Source of the DNA: Variovorax brevis
GTDB taxonomy: Bacteria > Pseudomonadota > Gammaproteobacteria > Burkholderiales > Burkholderiaceae_C
Length of the DNA stretch: 64,000 bases
Direction: 5' to 3'
Assembly (NCBI RefSeq): GCF_030317105.1
Contig: NZ_JASZYG010000003.1
Location: 770,790-834,789, forward strand
In this document: positions 19,080 to 28,516 of the stretch, one piece after another
How positions within the stretch are numbered: position 1 is the stretch's first letter
Layout: each line of letters starts with the position of its first letter
The notes under the pieces: model-generated
What the model saw: the letters and a program-made list of their open reading frames with translations, nothing else
What the model was told of the DNA's origin: nothing
Database searches by the model: none
Position numbers and translations under genes: made by a program

Positions 19080-19634
19080 TCAGTAGTCGGCCTGCCAGTC
19101 GACCGTGATGGTGCGGCCGGCCAGATCCACCTTGTCGACGAAGGCCGAGACGAAGGGAATCATGCGTTCGACGGGCTTGCCCTCTTGCATGTCATCGAGC
19201 ACCAGCGTGGTTTGCGGGCCGGTGGCCAGCAGTTCGCGCACGGTGCCGAGCGTCACCCCTTCGCGGTTGACGACCGCCAAGCCGATGAGGTCGACCCAGT
19301 AGTACTCGTCTTCGGCGGCGGAGGGAAAGCTCGAGCGGGGCACGAACACGCGCGCACCGCGCAGCAACTCGGCCGCGTTGCGGTCGGGCACGTCGGGGGA
19401 GTTCGCCACGATGCAGTCGGAATGCTCCTTGGCTTCCGTGATCTTCAGGCGAAAAGCGCTCGTTGCCGTCGAACCGGGAGGCCGAAGGAACCAGCGTTTG
19501 GAAGAAAAAAGCGCCTCGGGCTGGGCGCTGTGGGGCAGGACCTTGAACCAGCCCTTGATGCCCCAGGCATCCGCAATGCGCCCCACTTCAATCGCGTCCG
19601 CCGGCAATTCGGCGGCTTCGAGGGCAGGCAGCAT
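19080..19634 (-). CDS. rimM: 16S rRNA-processing protein RimM
   Basis: Binds S19 and the 30S head during late assembly. 184 residues: the N-terminal RimM barrel (VGRIADAWGIKGWFKVLPHS) and the C-terminal PRC-barrel (EYYWVDLIGLAVVNREG, ending VDWQADY). It follows rpsP after 18 nt. Confidence 0.95.
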   Translation of the reverse strand: MLPALEAAELPADAIEVGRIADAWGIKGWFKVLPHSAQPEALFSSKRWFLRPPGSTATSAFRLKITEAKEHSDCIVANSPDVPDRNAAELLRGARVFVPRSSFPSAAEDEYYWVDLIGLAVVNREGVTLGTVRELLATGPQTTLVLDDMQEGKPVERMIPFVSAFVDKVDLAGRTITVDWQADY

Positions 19635-19652
19635 CGCGTGTGCAGGGCTTGC

Positions 19653-19916
19653 TCAGGCGGCAGCCTTGGGGGCGGCAGCAGCGGCTTGCTTGATGAGGCG
19701 GGTGACCGTGGGCGAGGCTTGCGCGCCAACGCTCTTCCAGTACGTCAGACGGTCCTGGGCGATACGGATGCTTTCTTCGTTTTCCTTGGCGGTCGGGTTG
19801 TAGAAGCCCAGGCGTTCGATGAAACGGCCATCGCGGCGAACGCGCTTGTCCGACACGACGATGTTGAAAAACGGACGGCCCTTGGAGCCGCCGCGGGAGA
19901 GTCGAATGACGACCAT
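19653..19916 (-). CDS. rpsP: 30S ribosomal protein S16
   Basis: Small-subunit assembly protein, 87 residues, starting [20 protein letters not shown] and ending with an Ala/Lys-rich tail. First gene of rpsP-rimM-trmD-rplS. Its promoter box lies about 125 nt upstream. Confidence 0.97.
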   Translation of the reverse strand: MVVIRLSRGGSKGRPFFNIVVSDKRVRRDGRFIERLGFYNPTAKENEESIRIAQDRLTYWKSVGAQASPTVTRLIKQAAAAAPKAAA

Positions 19917-20040
19917 GATTTATCCTTCGGGTGGTGCTGATGGACCTTGTTGCCACGCCAAAGTGCGCACCAACCCATTCAGCATTTTCTTTCAGCGTTG
20001 AGACACGCGACATGGCCACCCGGCCAGCGACACGCTGAAT

Positions 20041-20056
20041 AGCCCACGATTATAGC
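20041..20056 (-). promoter_or_regulatory. Promoter box of rpsP operon (GCTATAATCGTGGGCT)
   Basis: The minus strand carries TATAAT followed after four bases by GGCT. Predicted start near 20043, giving a leader of about 127 nt, longer than for the other ribosomal genes here. The divergent GNAT gene starts only 17 nt away on the other side. Confidence 0.7.
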
Positions 20057-20072
20057 CCGACGGCTCGATTTC

Positions 20073-20600
20073 ATGACCAAGTTCACCATTCGCCCCAGCC
20101 GCGACGACGATGTCGACGCCATTTCGGCCATCTACGCCCACCACGTTTTGCACGGCACGGGCACCTTCGAAACCGAGCCGCCCACGGCGGCGGACATGGC
20201 CACGCGCCGTGCCGACGTGCTCTCCAAGAACCTCCCCTACCTCGTGGCCGAGCGCGAGGGGCAGTTGCTGGGCTTTGCCTATTGCAACTGGTTCAAGCCG
20301 CGTCCGGCTTACCGTTTCTCGGCCGAAGACTCGATCTACATGGACGAGGCCGCGCGTGGCCAAGGCCTTGGCGTGCAATTGCTGGCCGCCCTCGAGCAGG
20401 CGGCGGAAGCCGTCGGCGTGCGCAAGCTGATCGCCGTGATCGGCGATTCGGCCAACCTGGGTTCCGTCGGCGTGCATCGCAAACAGGGCTTCAGCCACGT
20501 CGGCGTCATCAAGGACTGCGGCTGGAAGTTCGGCGAATGGCGCGACATCGTGCTGATGGAGAAGGTGCTCGGCGAAGGCAGCACGACGCGCCCCGAATGA
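20073..20600 (+). CDS. GNAT N-acetyltransferase, phosphinothricin-acetyltransferase-like
   Basis: Acetyl-CoA-dependent N-acetyltransferase, 175 residues. The acetyl-CoA loop is RGQGLG (95-100) within DEAARGQGLGVQLL, and the C-terminal GFSHVGVIKDCGWKFGEW strongly recalls the PAT/Bar/MnaT group. That group acetylates phosphinothricin, methionine sulfoximine or related small amines; the substrate here is unknown. Its stop overlaps the start of the next gene (ATGA). Confidence 0.85.
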   Translation: MTKFTIRPSRDDDVDAISAIYAHHVLHGTGTFETEPPTAADMATRRADVLSKNLPYLVAEREGQLLGFAYCNWFKPRPAYRFSAEDSIYMDEAARGQGLGVQLLAALEQAAEAVGVRKLIAVIGDSANLGSVGVHRKQGFSHVGVIKDCGWKFGEWRDIVLMEKVLGEGSTTRPE

Positions 20601-21043
20601 AAAACAAGACACTCGCAGCCTGGCTCGCTTTCTTGGGTGGCCCGTTGGGGCTGCATCGCTTCTACCTGCGCGGGCCCCGAGACCTCCTGGGCTGGCTCCT
20701 TCCCATCCCGACACTGCTCGGCCTCTACGGCGTGCACCGCGCGCGCACCTATGGCCTGGACGACGGCCTGAGCTGGGTGCTGATTCCCTTCGTCGGATTC
20801 ACCATTGCTGGCTGTGCATTGATGGCCATCATCTACGGCCTGACGACGCCGGAAAAATGGAACGCGCGCTTCAACCCGCGAGCGCCAGCAGATTCGGCTG
20901 CCGGCAAGACGGGCTGGCTCACCATCGGCGCTGTGGTCGTCTCGCTGCTGATCGGCAGCACCGTGCTGATGGCCAGCATCGCGTTCAGTTTCCAGCGCTA
21001 CTTCGAACACCAGATCGAAGAAGGCCGGAAGATTTCTCAATAA
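20597..21043 (+). CDS. TM2-domain-like membrane protein
   Basis: Small inner-membrane protein of 148 residues, start ATG at 20597 overlapping the GNAT stop by 4 nt. The N-terminus KNKTLAAWLAFLGGPLGLHRFYL resembles the TM2 domain (first half KNKTLAAWLAFLGG, then GLHRFYLRG). Four hydrophobic stretches are visible, the last near residues 112-132. Role unknown; coupling to the acetyltransferase suggests co-expression only. Confidence 0.75.
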   Translation: MKNKTLAAWLAFLGGPLGLHRFYLRGPRDLLGWLLPIPTLLGLYGVHRARTYGLDDGLSWVLIPFVGFTIAGCALMAIIYGLTTPEKWNARFNPRAPADSAAGKTGWLTIGAVVVSLLIGSTVLMASIAFSFQRYFEHQIEEGRKISQ

Positions 21044-21058
21044 CCGCGCGGGCGCGGC

Positions 21059-22069
21059 TCAGAAAATCTGGAGACTCACCCAGTAGGCGATGGCCGCGAC
21101 AAACGCCGACGCTGGAATCGTGAAGATCCAGGCCCAGACGATGTTGCCCGCCACGCCCCAGCGCACCGCGCTGGCGCGCTGCGCAGCACCCACGCCCACG
21201 ATAGCGCCAGTGATGGTGTGGGTCGTCGACACCGGGATGCCCAGTCCTGTTGCAAGGAACAGCGTCAAGGCGCCACCCGTTTCAGCGCAGAACCCGCCCA
21301 CGGGCTTGAGCTTGGTGATCTTCTGGCCCATGGTCTTGACGATCCGCCATCCGCCGAACATGGTCCCCAGGGCGATGGCCGTGTAGCAACTCACGATGGT
21401 CCACGTCGGCGGTGCTTCGGCGGTGGCCGATGCGTAGCCGGTCGCGATCAGCAGCATCCAGATGATGCCGATGGTCTTTTGCGCATCGTTGCCGCCGTGG
21501 CCCAGGCTGTAGGCGCCGGCCGAGACCAACTGCAAGCGTCGAAACCAGCGGTCGACCCGGGAAGGCGTCGCGCGCCGGAAAATCCACGCCACCGCGACCA
21601 TCATCAGCGCGCCGAGCAGAAAGCCAAGCAGGGGCGACACGAAAATGAATGCCACGGTCTTCAAGATGCCCGAAGCCAGCAGCGCGCTCGAGCCCGCCTT
21701 GGCCATCACGGAACCCACGATGCCGCCAATGAGCGCGTGCGACGAACTGCTGGGAATGCCGTAGTACCACGTCACCAGGTTCCACGTGATGGCGCCGATG
21801 AGCGCGCCGAACACCACGTGCACGTCAACCACGCCCGGTTGGACGATGCCCTTGCCGACGGTCGCCGCCACGCTGAGGTGGAACACCCCGATGGCGATCA
21901 GGTTGAAAAAAGCTGCAAACAAAACGGCGTGCGCCGGCTTGAGCACGCCCGTTGAAACGACTGTGGCAATGGAATTTGCCGCATCGTGGAAGCCGTTCAT
22001 GAAGTCGAACGCTATCGCCAAGGCGACAAGCAAGACCACCACCCACAGGCTGACCTGAACCGTATCCAT
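21059..22069 (-). CDS. pit: Low-affinity inorganic phosphate transporter (PiT family)
   Basis: Metal-phosphate:proton symporter in the inner membrane, 336 residues with about ten hydrophobic segments. The two repeated PiT signatures are GFHDAANSIATVV near the N-terminus and GHGGNDAQKTIGI near residue 195, with GIPSSSSHALIGG and GIPVSTTHTITGAI as the paired Ser/Thr-His loops. Directly downstream of the DUF47 gene (10-nt gap), a pairing typical of PiT systems. Confidence 0.93.
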   Translation of the reverse strand: MDTVQVSLWVVVLLVALAIAFDFMNGFHDAANSIATVVSTGVLKPAHAVLFAAFFNLIAIGVFHLSVAATVGKGIVQPGVVDVHVVFGALIGAITWNLVTWYYGIPSSSSHALIGGIVGSVMAKAGSSALLASGILKTVAFIFVSPLLGFLLGALMMVAVAWIFRRATPSRVDRWFRRLQLVSAGAYSLGHGGNDAQKTIGIIWMLLIATGYASATAEAPPTWTIVSCYTAIALGTMFGGWRIVKTMGQKITKLKPVGGFCAETGGALTLFLATGLGIPVSTTHTITGAIVGVGAAQRASAVRWGVAGNIVWAWIFTIPASAFVAAIAYWVSLQIF

Positions 22070-22079
22070 GGGGCGAGGC

Positions 22080-22724
22080 TCAGGAGTTTTCGAGGACGAT
22101 GCCCTCGATCACGTTTGCCACGTCCTCGCACTTGTCCGTGATGGTTTCGAGCAGTTCGTAGATCGCCTTGAGCTTGATGACTTCGCGCACGTCCGGCTCC
22201 TCGCGAAACAGCTTGCTCATGGCGCTTCGCATGACGCGGTCGGCGTCGGATTCCAGCCGGTCAATTTCCTCGCAAGCCTTGAGCGTCGCTTCGGCGATGG
22301 CCGGATCGGTGATCTTGCTCAGGTACTTGACCGCGTCTTTCACGCGCTCGCAGCACTTGACGCTCAGCATCGTCAGTCGCGTGATCTCGTCGGTCATGTG
22401 GCGCACGTCATAGAGCGCCATGGTTTCGGCCGAGTCCTGGATCAGGTCGGCCACGTCGTCCATCGTGTTGATGAGCTTGTGGATCTGCTCGCGGTCGATC
22501 GGCGTGATGAAGGTCTTGTGCAGCACGCGGTTGACTTCATGCGTCACGCGGTCGGCCGCGCGCTCGGCGTTGTCGACGTCGCGGTTGTATTGCTCACGCA
22601 AATGCAGGTCGTTGTAGTTGGCGACCAGTTGTTCAAATGCACGCGCCGCCTCGACGATGCGCTCGGCGTGCTGGTTGAACATTTCGAAAAAATTGCCCTC
22701 GCGGGGCAGCAGCTTGCCGAACAT
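22080..22724 (-). CDS. DUF47 (PhoU-like) phosphate transport regulator
   Basis: All-helical PhoU-like protein of 214 residues (MFGKLLPREGNFFEMFNQH), the usual partner of PiT transporters and thought to control their activity. Helices with repeated D/E-x-x-x-D metal-binding-type patterns are visible (LINTMDDVADLIQD, LESDADRVMRS). It is transcribed before pit. Confidence 0.9.
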   Translation of the reverse strand: MFGKLLPREGNFFEMFNQHAERIVEAARAFEQLVANYNDLHLREQYNRDVDNAERAADRVTHEVNRVLHKTFITPIDREQIHKLINTMDDVADLIQDSAETMALYDVRHMTDEITRLTMLSVKCCERVKDAVKYLSKITDPAIAEATLKACEEIDRLESDADRVMRSAMSKLFREEPDVREVIKLKAIYELLETITDKCEDVANVIEGIVLENS

Positions 22725-22769
22725 GGCGGTGTTCCCTTAGTCGGTATTCTTGACGCCGTGATGACGCCT

Positions 22770-22805
22770 TTCTGAACCCGTAAGTGTAATTGGCCGGGTT
22801 CAGAA
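22770..22805. repeat. 11-bp perfect inverted repeat upstream of DUF47-pit
   Basis: TTCTGAACCCG (22770-22780) and CGGGTTCAGAA (22795-22805) around a 14-nt loop, between the folK stop and the DUF47 start on the minus strand. No T tract follows on the minus strand. It could be an operator, or a weak terminator of folK. Confidence 0.55.
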
Positions 22806-22821
22806 GGTGTCCGAAACGCCT

Positions 22822-23280
22822 TCAGAGGCGTTCGATGGCCTGTCCGGCGACGCCGGCAAGTTGCTCTGGCGGCACCAGGTGAGGCGCAATTTCCGCCAGT
22901 GGCACCAGCACGAATGCGCGTTGATGCATGCGTGGATGCGGCAGGGTCAGCGTGGGCGTATCCATCACTTCGTTGCCATGGATGAGCAGATCCAGATCGA
23001 GCGTGCGCGGCGCGTTCTTGTAGGAGCGCTCACGGCCGGCGCGAAGCTCCAGCGCCTGCAACAGGGCCAGGAGGTCCAACGGTGCCAGCCCGGTTTCGAT
23101 CGCGACCACGGCGTTGATGAAATCAGGCCCCGTCGCGTCCACGGGCGCCGTCCGGTAAAGCGACGAATTCGCCAGCACGCGGCTTTGGGGCAATTCGGCG
23201 AGCGCGGCCATCGCGTCTTCGACGGTCCTGCGCGCATCGCCCAGGTTGCCGCCGATCGCGACGTAGGCCGTAGCGGTCAT
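22822..23280 (-). CDS. folK: 2-amino-4-hydroxy-6-hydroxymethyldihydropteridine diphosphokinase
   Basis: Pyrophosphorylates the pterin precursor of folate. 152 residues with the HPPK landmarks [36 protein letters not shown] and [17 protein letters not shown]. It overlaps the pcnB stop by 4 nt; pcnB-folK pairing is common in proteobacteria. Confidence 0.95.
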   Translation of the reverse strand: MTATAYVAIGGNLGDARRTVEDAMAALAELPQSRVLANSSLYRTAPVDATGPDFINAVVAIETGLAPLDLLALLQALELRAGRERSYKNAPRTLDLDLLIHGNEVMDTPTLTLPHPRMHQRAFVLVPLAEIAPHLVPPEQLAGVAGQAIERL

Positions 23281-24872
23281 TCGCCGCTGGCCGCTGCGCC
23301 GCCTTCTCCGCCGCCACCCGCGCCGCGGGGCTTGCGGCGGCGACGGCGCTTGCGGGGCGCGGTGTCTGCGCCGCCGCCCCCATGATCGGCATTGCCTTCG
23401 TTCGCGGGTTCGGCGCCTTCAACGGCCGTTTCGCGCGGCGTGGACCGGGGCGTCGGTGCGCGGCTGTGCACGCGCTTGCCCTTTTCACGCTGCTCGTCGC
23501 GCACCTGGTCCATCAGGTCCTGGCGGCGGGCGTCGTCGGCGGTGGAAAACTCCTGCCACCACTCGGCAATCGCCTCGTTCACCTCGCCCACATCGGCGCG
23601 AAGGCGCATGAAGTCGAAGGCGGCGCGAAAGCGCGCCTGCTCCACCAGGCTGTAGGGCGTCGCACCGCTGCGCTTGTCGAAGCGCGGCTGCATCATCCAG
23701 ATCTCGCGCATGTCAGCGGCCAGCTTGCCGCGGCCCGACACGTCGCCGATGCGCGCGTTGAACACGTCGTCAATGGCGTCCTGCAAGGCCGGGAACGGCG
23801 GCTGTCCGCGCTGTCCGTGGCGCCCTTCGATGCGCTGCGCCCAACCTTCGCGCACGTCGCTCCAGAGCACACAGGCCAAAAGGAAACTCGGCGCCACCGG
23901 CTTGCCTTCGCCGACGCGGCGGTCGGTGTCCTGCAACGCGGCCTTCACGAAAGGCAGTTCGGCGCGGTCGACGACGACGTCCAGCAGAGGGTAAATGCCC
24001 TTGGAAAGGCCCAGGAAACGCAACTGCTCGACCGTGGCAATGGAATGGCCCGTCTGCAGCAGCTTGAGCATTTCGTCGAACAAGCGGCTTTGCGGCACAT
24101 CCGCCAACAGCTTGCTCGAATCCACGAGCGGCGAAGCCGTCTTGGGTTCGAGCTTGAAGCCCAGCCCCGCGAGCTTCGCGGAAAAGCGGATGGCGCGAAT
24201 GATGCGCACCGGGTCCTCGCGATAACGCGTCGCCGGGTCGCCGATCATGCGCAGGGTGAGCTTCTTCGCGTCCTTGATGCCATTGTGATAGTCGACCACG
24301 ATCTGGTTCGCCGGGTCGTAGTACATGGCGTTGACGGTGAAGTCGCGCCGCGCGGCGTCTTCGTCCTGCGGGCCCCACACGTTGTCGCGCAGCACACGCC
24401 CGCTGGCGTCCACCGCATGCTTCATGGCCGCGAGTTCGCCCTTGCTGGTGCGCTCGTTGCCCGACACCTGCTCGGCGGCGGTGTTGTCCATGTAGGCGCG
24501 GAAGGTCGAGACCTCGATCACCTCATGCTCGCGGCCACGCCCATACACCACGTGGACGATGCGAAAGCGCCGCCCAATGATGAAAGCGCGGCGAAACAGC
24601 GACTTGACCTGTTCCGGCGTCGCGTTGGTGGCCACGTCGAAGTCCTTGGGACGCAGGCCCAGCAGCAGGTCACGAACCGCACCGCCGACCACGTAGGCCT
24701 CGAAGCCGGCCCCCTGAAGCGTCGTCACGACATTGCGGGCCCGCTCGTCCACCAGCGCCGGATCGATGCCATGCTCGCTGGCCGGCACCTCACGGCGCTT
24801 GCCGAAGCGCGACTTGCCACTGGCGGCGCCGGAGGTCTTGCCCAGCAGTTTGTCGATGAATTTCTTGATCAT
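23277..24872 (-). CDS. pcnB: Poly(A) polymerase I
   Basis: Adds poly(A) tails that mark RNA for decay. Class II nucleotidyltransferase, 531 residues. [24 protein letters not shown] holds the GG..RD..LG and DxD signatures ([13 protein letters not shown], then DFDVATN), and [16 protein letters not shown] is the family motif that helps separate it from CCA-adding enzymes. The C-terminal 80 residues are Arg/Pro/Gly-rich and end [14 protein letters not shown], a basic low-complexity RNA-binding tail. Confidence 0.93.
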   Translation of the reverse strand: MIKKFIDKLLGKTSGAASGKSRFGKRREVPASEHGIDPALVDERARNVVTTLQGAGFEAYVVGGAVRDLLLGLRPKDFDVATNATPEQVKSLFRRAFIIGRRFRIVHVVYGRGREHEVIEVSTFRAYMDNTAAEQVSGNERTSKGELAAMKHAVDASGRVLRDNVWGPQDEDAARRDFTVNAMYYDPANQIVVDYHNGIKDAKKLTLRMIGDPATRYREDPVRIIRAIRFSAKLAGLGFKLEPKTASPLVDSSKLLADVPQSRLFDEMLKLLQTGHSIATVEQLRFLGLSKGIYPLLDVVVDRAELPFVKAALQDTDRRVGEGKPVAPSFLLACVLWSDVREGWAQRIEGRHGQRGQPPFPALQDAIDDVFNARIGDVSGRGKLAADMREIWMMQPRFDKRSGATPYSLVEQARFRAAFDFMRLRADVGEVNEAIAEWWQEFSTADDARRQDLMDQVRDEQREKGKRVHSRAPTPRSTPRETAVEGAEPANEGNADHGGGGADTAPRKRRRRRKPRGAGGGGEGGAAASGE

Positions 24873-24899
24873 TGGATTTGTTCGGCGAGCCAGGCCCGC

Positions 24900-25586
24900 T
24901 CATTCATTTTCGAGCATCGAGCGGATCAGCGGGATGGTGATCGCCCTTTGCGTCTGCAACGCGTAGCCGTCGAGCTGCACGAGCAGTTCCATCAGGCTTC
25001 CAAGGTCCCGGCTGAAGCGGTGGAGCATGTAGTCCAGCACGTCATCGGAGAGCATGAGGCCGCGCGCATCGGCGGCCTGGCGCAGCACGGAACGCCGCTG
25101 CGCCTCGGTGAGAACCTGCAAGTGGAACACATGGCCCCAGCCGAGGCGCGTTCGAAGGTCTTCGCGCAGGGTCAGGTCGGCAGGCGGCAGCGCGCCGGCC
25201 GCGACGACGCCACGCTGCAGGCTCTGAGCATTGACGAACCAGGTGAACGCCGCGTGCTGCTGCACGGCGGTGTAGGTTTCCACGTCGTCCAGCAGGATGG
25301 CTGCCCATGCATCGTCGAACTCGGGTGGCTCCTGCAGGCCGGCATGCAGCCAGCCCACCTGCGCGCCCTGCTCGCGCAGGGCGGTGCGCACGGATTCGAG
25401 CAGATGCGTCTTGCCGCTGCCGCTTTCACCCCAAAGATAGGTGGGCACAGGCGAATGCAGGCTGGCACCGCGGGTGCCGCCGATCCAGAGCTGGAGGTGT
25501 CGGAGGGCCGCCTCGTTGGGGCCTGCAAAGAAGCCATCGAGCGTCGGACCCGTGGTCAAGCCGATGTCGAGCGCGAGCTGCTTCAT
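24900..25586 (-). CDS. hda: DnaA-regulatory inactivator Hda
   Basis: AAA+ DnaA homologue without the DNA-binding domain; with the sliding clamp it promotes ATP hydrolysis by DnaA. Start at 25586 ([16 protein letters not shown] resembles the clamp-binding motif), 228 residues. Walker A is [12 protein letters not shown], Walker B AILLDDVE, and sensor II lies near [28 protein letters not shown] longer frame to 25685 has no support. Divergent from purM, as in other Burkholderiales. Confidence 0.92.
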   Translation of the reverse strand: MKQLALDIGLTTGPTLDGFFAGPNEAALRHLQLWIGGTRGASLHSPVPTYLWGESGSGKTHLLESVRTALREQGAQVGWLHAGLQEPPEFDDAWAAILLDDVETYTAVQQHAAFTWFVNAQSLQRGVVAAGALPPADLTLREDLRTRLGWGHVFHLQVLTEAQRRSVLRQAADARGLMLSDDVLDYMLHRFSRDLGSLMELLVQLDGYALQTQRAITIPLIRSMLENE

Positions 25587-25621
25587 GCGAAAGGGGTTCC
25601 TGAGTGGGCCTTCCCGGCCCT

Positions 25622-25627
25622 TAAAAT
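25622..25627 (+). promoter_or_regulatory. Possible -10 of purM
   Basis: TAAAAT in the hda-purM divergent gap, about 92 nt before the purM ATG. It lacks the GGCT word seen at other promoters here, and no clear -35 is visible. Confidence 0.3.
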
Positions 25628-25718
25628 CGTGAAGAATTCTATCGGCCCGGCCACACGGCCCCCGGCGCACCTGTTGCGCACACACCGAATCCCTCCTCTT
25701 ACTCCCCTATTGGACGCC

Positions 25719-26759
25719 ATGACTTCCGCTTCTTCCACCCCGCTCAGCTACAAGGATGCAGGCGTCGACATCGACGCGGGAGACGCGCTCGTCGACCGCA
25801 TCAAGCCCCTGGCCAAGAAGACGATGCGCGAAGGCGTGCTTGCCGGCATCGGCGGCTTCGGCGCCTTGTTCGAAGTGCCCAAGCGCTACAAGGAACCCGT
25901 GCTCGTGTCGGGCACCGACGGCGTGGGCACCAAGCTCAAGCTCGCTTTCGAATGGAGCATGCACGACACCGTCGGCATCGACCTGGTCGCCATGAGCGTG
26001 AACGACGTGCTGGTGCAAGGCGCCGAGCCGCTGTTCTTCCTGGACTACTTCGCATGCGGCAAGCTCGATGTCGACACGGCCGCTGCGGTGGTCGGCGGCA
26101 TTGCCCGCGGCTGCGAACTCAGCGGTTGCGCATTGATCGGCGGCGAAACGGCGGAGATGCCCGGCATGTACCCGGCCGGCGAATACGACCTGGCCGGCTT
26201 TGCGGTCGGCGCTGTCGAGAAGTCGAAGATCCTCACCGGTCAGAACGTCAAGCCCGGCGATGTGGTGCTCGGCCTGGCGTCGAGCGGCGTGCATTCCAAT
26301 GGCTTCAGCCTCGTGCGCAAGGTGATCGAGCGCGCCGGCAGCGACCTGCCCGCCACGCTCGACGGCAAGCCTTTCCGCGAAGCGGTGATGGCGCCCACGC
26401 GCCTTTATGTGAAGCCGGTGCTCGAAGCCCTGGCCGCGCATCCGATCAAGGCGCTGGCGCACATCACCGGCGGCGGCCTGCTCGAAAACATTCCGCGCGT
26501 GCTGCCCGAAGGCACGGCCGCCCATCTGCGCAAGGGCAGCTGGCCGCAAACCGAACTCTTTGCGTGGCTGCAAAAGGTGGCAGGCATCGACGACATCGAG
26601 ATGAACCGCACTTTCAACAACGGCATCGGGATGGTGGTGGTGATTGATCCTGCCGGCGCCAGGGCCTGCGCCGACACCCTGCGTGCCGCCGGCGAGAGCG
26701 TCTTTGAAATCGGGACGATCGGCGAGCGCGGCAACGGTGCCGCAGTCGTCGTCGGCTGA
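25719..26759 (+). CDS. purM: Phosphoribosylformylglycinamidine cyclo-ligase (AIR synthase)
   Basis: ATP-dependent ring closure forming aminoimidazole ribotide in purine synthesis. 346 residues from the ATG at 25719. [17 protein letters not shown] is the signature loop, with [20 protein letters not shown] and [12 protein letters not shown]. An apparent open frame of over 1100 codons runs upstream, antisense to hda and pcnB, and is not coding. It is followed 20 nt later by the AI-2E family permease. Confidence 0.96.
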   Translation: MTSASSTPLSYKDAGVDIDAGDALVDRIKPLAKKTMREGVLAGIGGFGALFEVPKRYKEPVLVSGTDGVGTKLKLAFEWSMHDTVGIDLVAMSVNDVLVQGAEPLFFLDYFACGKLDVDTAAAVVGGIARGCELSGCALIGGETAEMPGMYPAGEYDLAGFAVGAVEKSKILTGQNVKPGDVVLGLASSGVHSNGFSLVRKVIERAGSDLPATLDGKPFREAVMAPTRLYVKPVLEALAAHPIKALAHITGGGLLENIPRVLPEGTAAHLRKGSWPQTELFAWLQKVAGIDDIEMNRTFNNGIGMVVVIDPAGARACADTLRAAGESVFEIGTIGERGNGAAVVVG

Positions 26760-26779
26760 TCCGGAAGTCCGCACACTCG

Positions 26780-27832
26780 ATGGAGAACCCGCCAAAGCTC
26801 CCGACCTACACACGCTCGAGCAACGTGGTGCTGGCCAGCTATGCGCTGATGGCCATCGGACTGGTCACGGTGCTGCTGGCGCATCTGCTGACAGGGCTGC
26901 TCGCGGCCTGCGTCGCGTTTCTTCTGGTGCGCTGGTTTGCCCGCCGCCTCGCGGGTTGGCTGGGCGGCTTGGGTGGCACGCCGGAGCGATGGCGCATGGT
27001 CGCCAATGTCGTGGCAGTGACCATCGTCGTGCTGTCGCCGATTGCCATCCTGACCGGCACCCTGTCCCAGTCGCGCGAGGTCATGCTCGACGCGCCGGCG
27101 CAATACCGCGAACTGCTCAACTACACGGCGCGCACTGTGCTCGAACTGCGCTCCAAGCTGTCGCCGGAGATCGCCGCCTATCTGCCCGATGGCGCCGCGG
27201 ACCTGCAGCGTATCGTTGCCAGGTACCTGACCGGGCAGGCGGGTTCGCTGGCGCAGGCCGGCCGCGCGTGGCTCAACGCCCTGCTCTTTGCCTATGTGGG
27301 CCTGATCGTGGGCGCGCTGGCTGCCGCCACGCATCGCCAGCAGTCGTCGCGCCCACTGGCGCAGGCGCTGCACGCGCGCATCGTGCTGTTCGGCGACGCG
27401 TTCCGCCAGATCGTCGCGGCCCAGTTCTGGATCGCGGCTTTCAACACCGCGCTCACCGCCGTCTTCCTGCTGTTCGTGCTGCCGATCTGGAAGACGGAAC
27501 TGCCCTACACGCCTGCCTTGATCACGCTCACCTTTCTCGCCGGACTCGTTCCGATCGTGGGCAACCTCGTGTGCAACGGCGTGATCACCGTGGTGGGTGT
27601 TTCGGTGTCGCCCGTGGTTGGCGTGGCCTGCCTGGCGTTCCTGATCGCCATCCACAAGGCCGAATACCTCATCAATGCGAAGGTCGTCGGCGCCCGCACG
27701 CAGATGGCCGTGTGGGAACTGCTGGCCGTCATGTTCGTGGCCGAGGCGGTGTTCGGGCCGGCAGGGCTGGTGGCCGCGCCGCTGTTCTATGCCTACCTCA
27801 AGAAAGAACTGCAAGCTGTCGGGCTGGTGTAG
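26780..27832 (+). CDS. AI-2E family transporter (PerM-like permease)
   Basis: Polytopic inner-membrane protein of 350 residues with about seven hydrophobic segments, including the typical C-terminal LAGLVPIVGNLVCNGVITVV and EYLINAKVVGARTQMAVWEL. The family includes TqsA and PerM; members export autoinducer-2 or exchange ions, and the substrate here cannot be told. Position after purM is conserved in related genomes. Confidence 0.85.
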   Translation: MENPPKLPTYTRSSNVVLASYALMAIGLVTVLLAHLLTGLLAACVAFLLVRWFARRLAGWLGGLGGTPERWRMVANVVAVTIVVLSPIAILTGTLSQSREVMLDAPAQYRELLNYTARTVLELRSKLSPEIAAYLPDGAADLQRIVARYLTGQAGSLAQAGRAWLNALLFAYVGLIVGALAAATHRQQSSRPLAQALHARIVLFGDAFRQIVAAQFWIAAFNTALTAVFLLFVLPIWKTELPYTPALITLTFLAGLVPIVGNLVCNGVITVVGVSVSPVVGVACLAFLIAIHKAEYLINAKVVGARTQMAVWELLAVMFVAEAVFGPAGLVAAPLFYAYLKKELQAVGLV

Positions 27833-27904
27833 GCCCTGAATGTCCTGATCTGACCGGTTCTGGTCTCAAGACGCGCGGATCCATCGCGTGCGGCCCAAGG
27901 AAAA

Positions 27905-27919
27905 TTGACGTATGGTCAA
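27905..27919. promoter_or_regulatory. Palindromic operator-like site TTGAC-N5-GTCAA
   Basis: A perfect inverted repeat TTGAC-GTATG-GTCAA, 24 nt before the hydrolase ATG at 27944. The TTGAC arm could also act as a -35. A DNA-binding regulator is encoded two genes downstream. Confidence 0.45.
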
Positions 27920-27943
27920 GAACTTCCAGAAGGAGCCCCACGA

Positions 27944-28516
27944 ATGAAAAGCTGTCTGATTGTGATCGATGCGCAGGAGTCTTTTCGCCATCGCCCGTAT
28001 TTCACTCCCCGCGACCTGCCCGCTTACGTCGAGGCACAAAACGCCCTGATCGCGGGCTGCGCCGCGGCCGGCGTGCCGATCGTGCGGGTCTTTCACGTGG
28101 ATGGTCCGGCGGTCGCAAGCAATTCCTTCGCGGTCGAATCCGGGCATGTGCGCCCGCTCAGCGAGTTGACGCCCTTCGAAGCGGTTGCCACCTTCCAGAA
28201 GCGGCGCCACAGCGCATTGGTGGGCACGGGGCTGGACGTGTGGCTCACGCAACACGGCATCGGGCGACTCATCGTGAGCGGCATCCGCACCGAACAATGC
28301 TGCGAGACCACCACGCGCCACGCCAGCGACCTGGGCTGGGCCATCGACTTCGTCACCGAAGCAACCCTGACCTTCGACATGACGCAACCGGACGGCACGC
28401 CGCTCGCGGCCAACGACATCAAGGCGCGGACGGCGACCGTCCTGAGCGGGCGCTTTGCAACCATTTCGAGCGTGGACGAAGCCCTCGCGCGCATCGTCCC
28501 TCCGGTGGCGGCATGA
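27944..28516 (+). CDS. Isochorismatase-family cysteine hydrolase
   Basis: 190-residue Rossmann-like hydrolase. The start is fixed by an AAGGAG site. The catalytic triad is visible: Asp9 in IVIDAQ, Lys86 in FQKRRHSAL and Cys119 in SGIRTEQCCETT (a second Cys follows). Family members hydrolyse nicotinamide, N-carbamoylsarcosine, biuret, ureidoacrylate and similar amides; the substrate is not readable. First of three overlapping genes with DJ-1/PfpI and GlxA-like products. Confidence 0.85.
   Translation: MKSCLIVIDAQESFRHRPYFTPRDLPAYVEAQNALIAGCAAAGVPIVRVFHVDGPAVASNSFAVESGHVRPLSELTPFEAVATFQKRRHSALVGTGLDVWLTQHGIGRLIVSGIRTEQCCETTTRHASDLGWAIDFVTEATLTFDMTQPDGTPLAANDIKARTATVLSGRFATISSVDEALARIVPPVAA

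Noticed and set aside
23382..25718. Very long plus-strand open frame leading into purM.
   Set aside because: Antisense to pcnB and hda, both well supported; only the part from 25719 matches a protein family.
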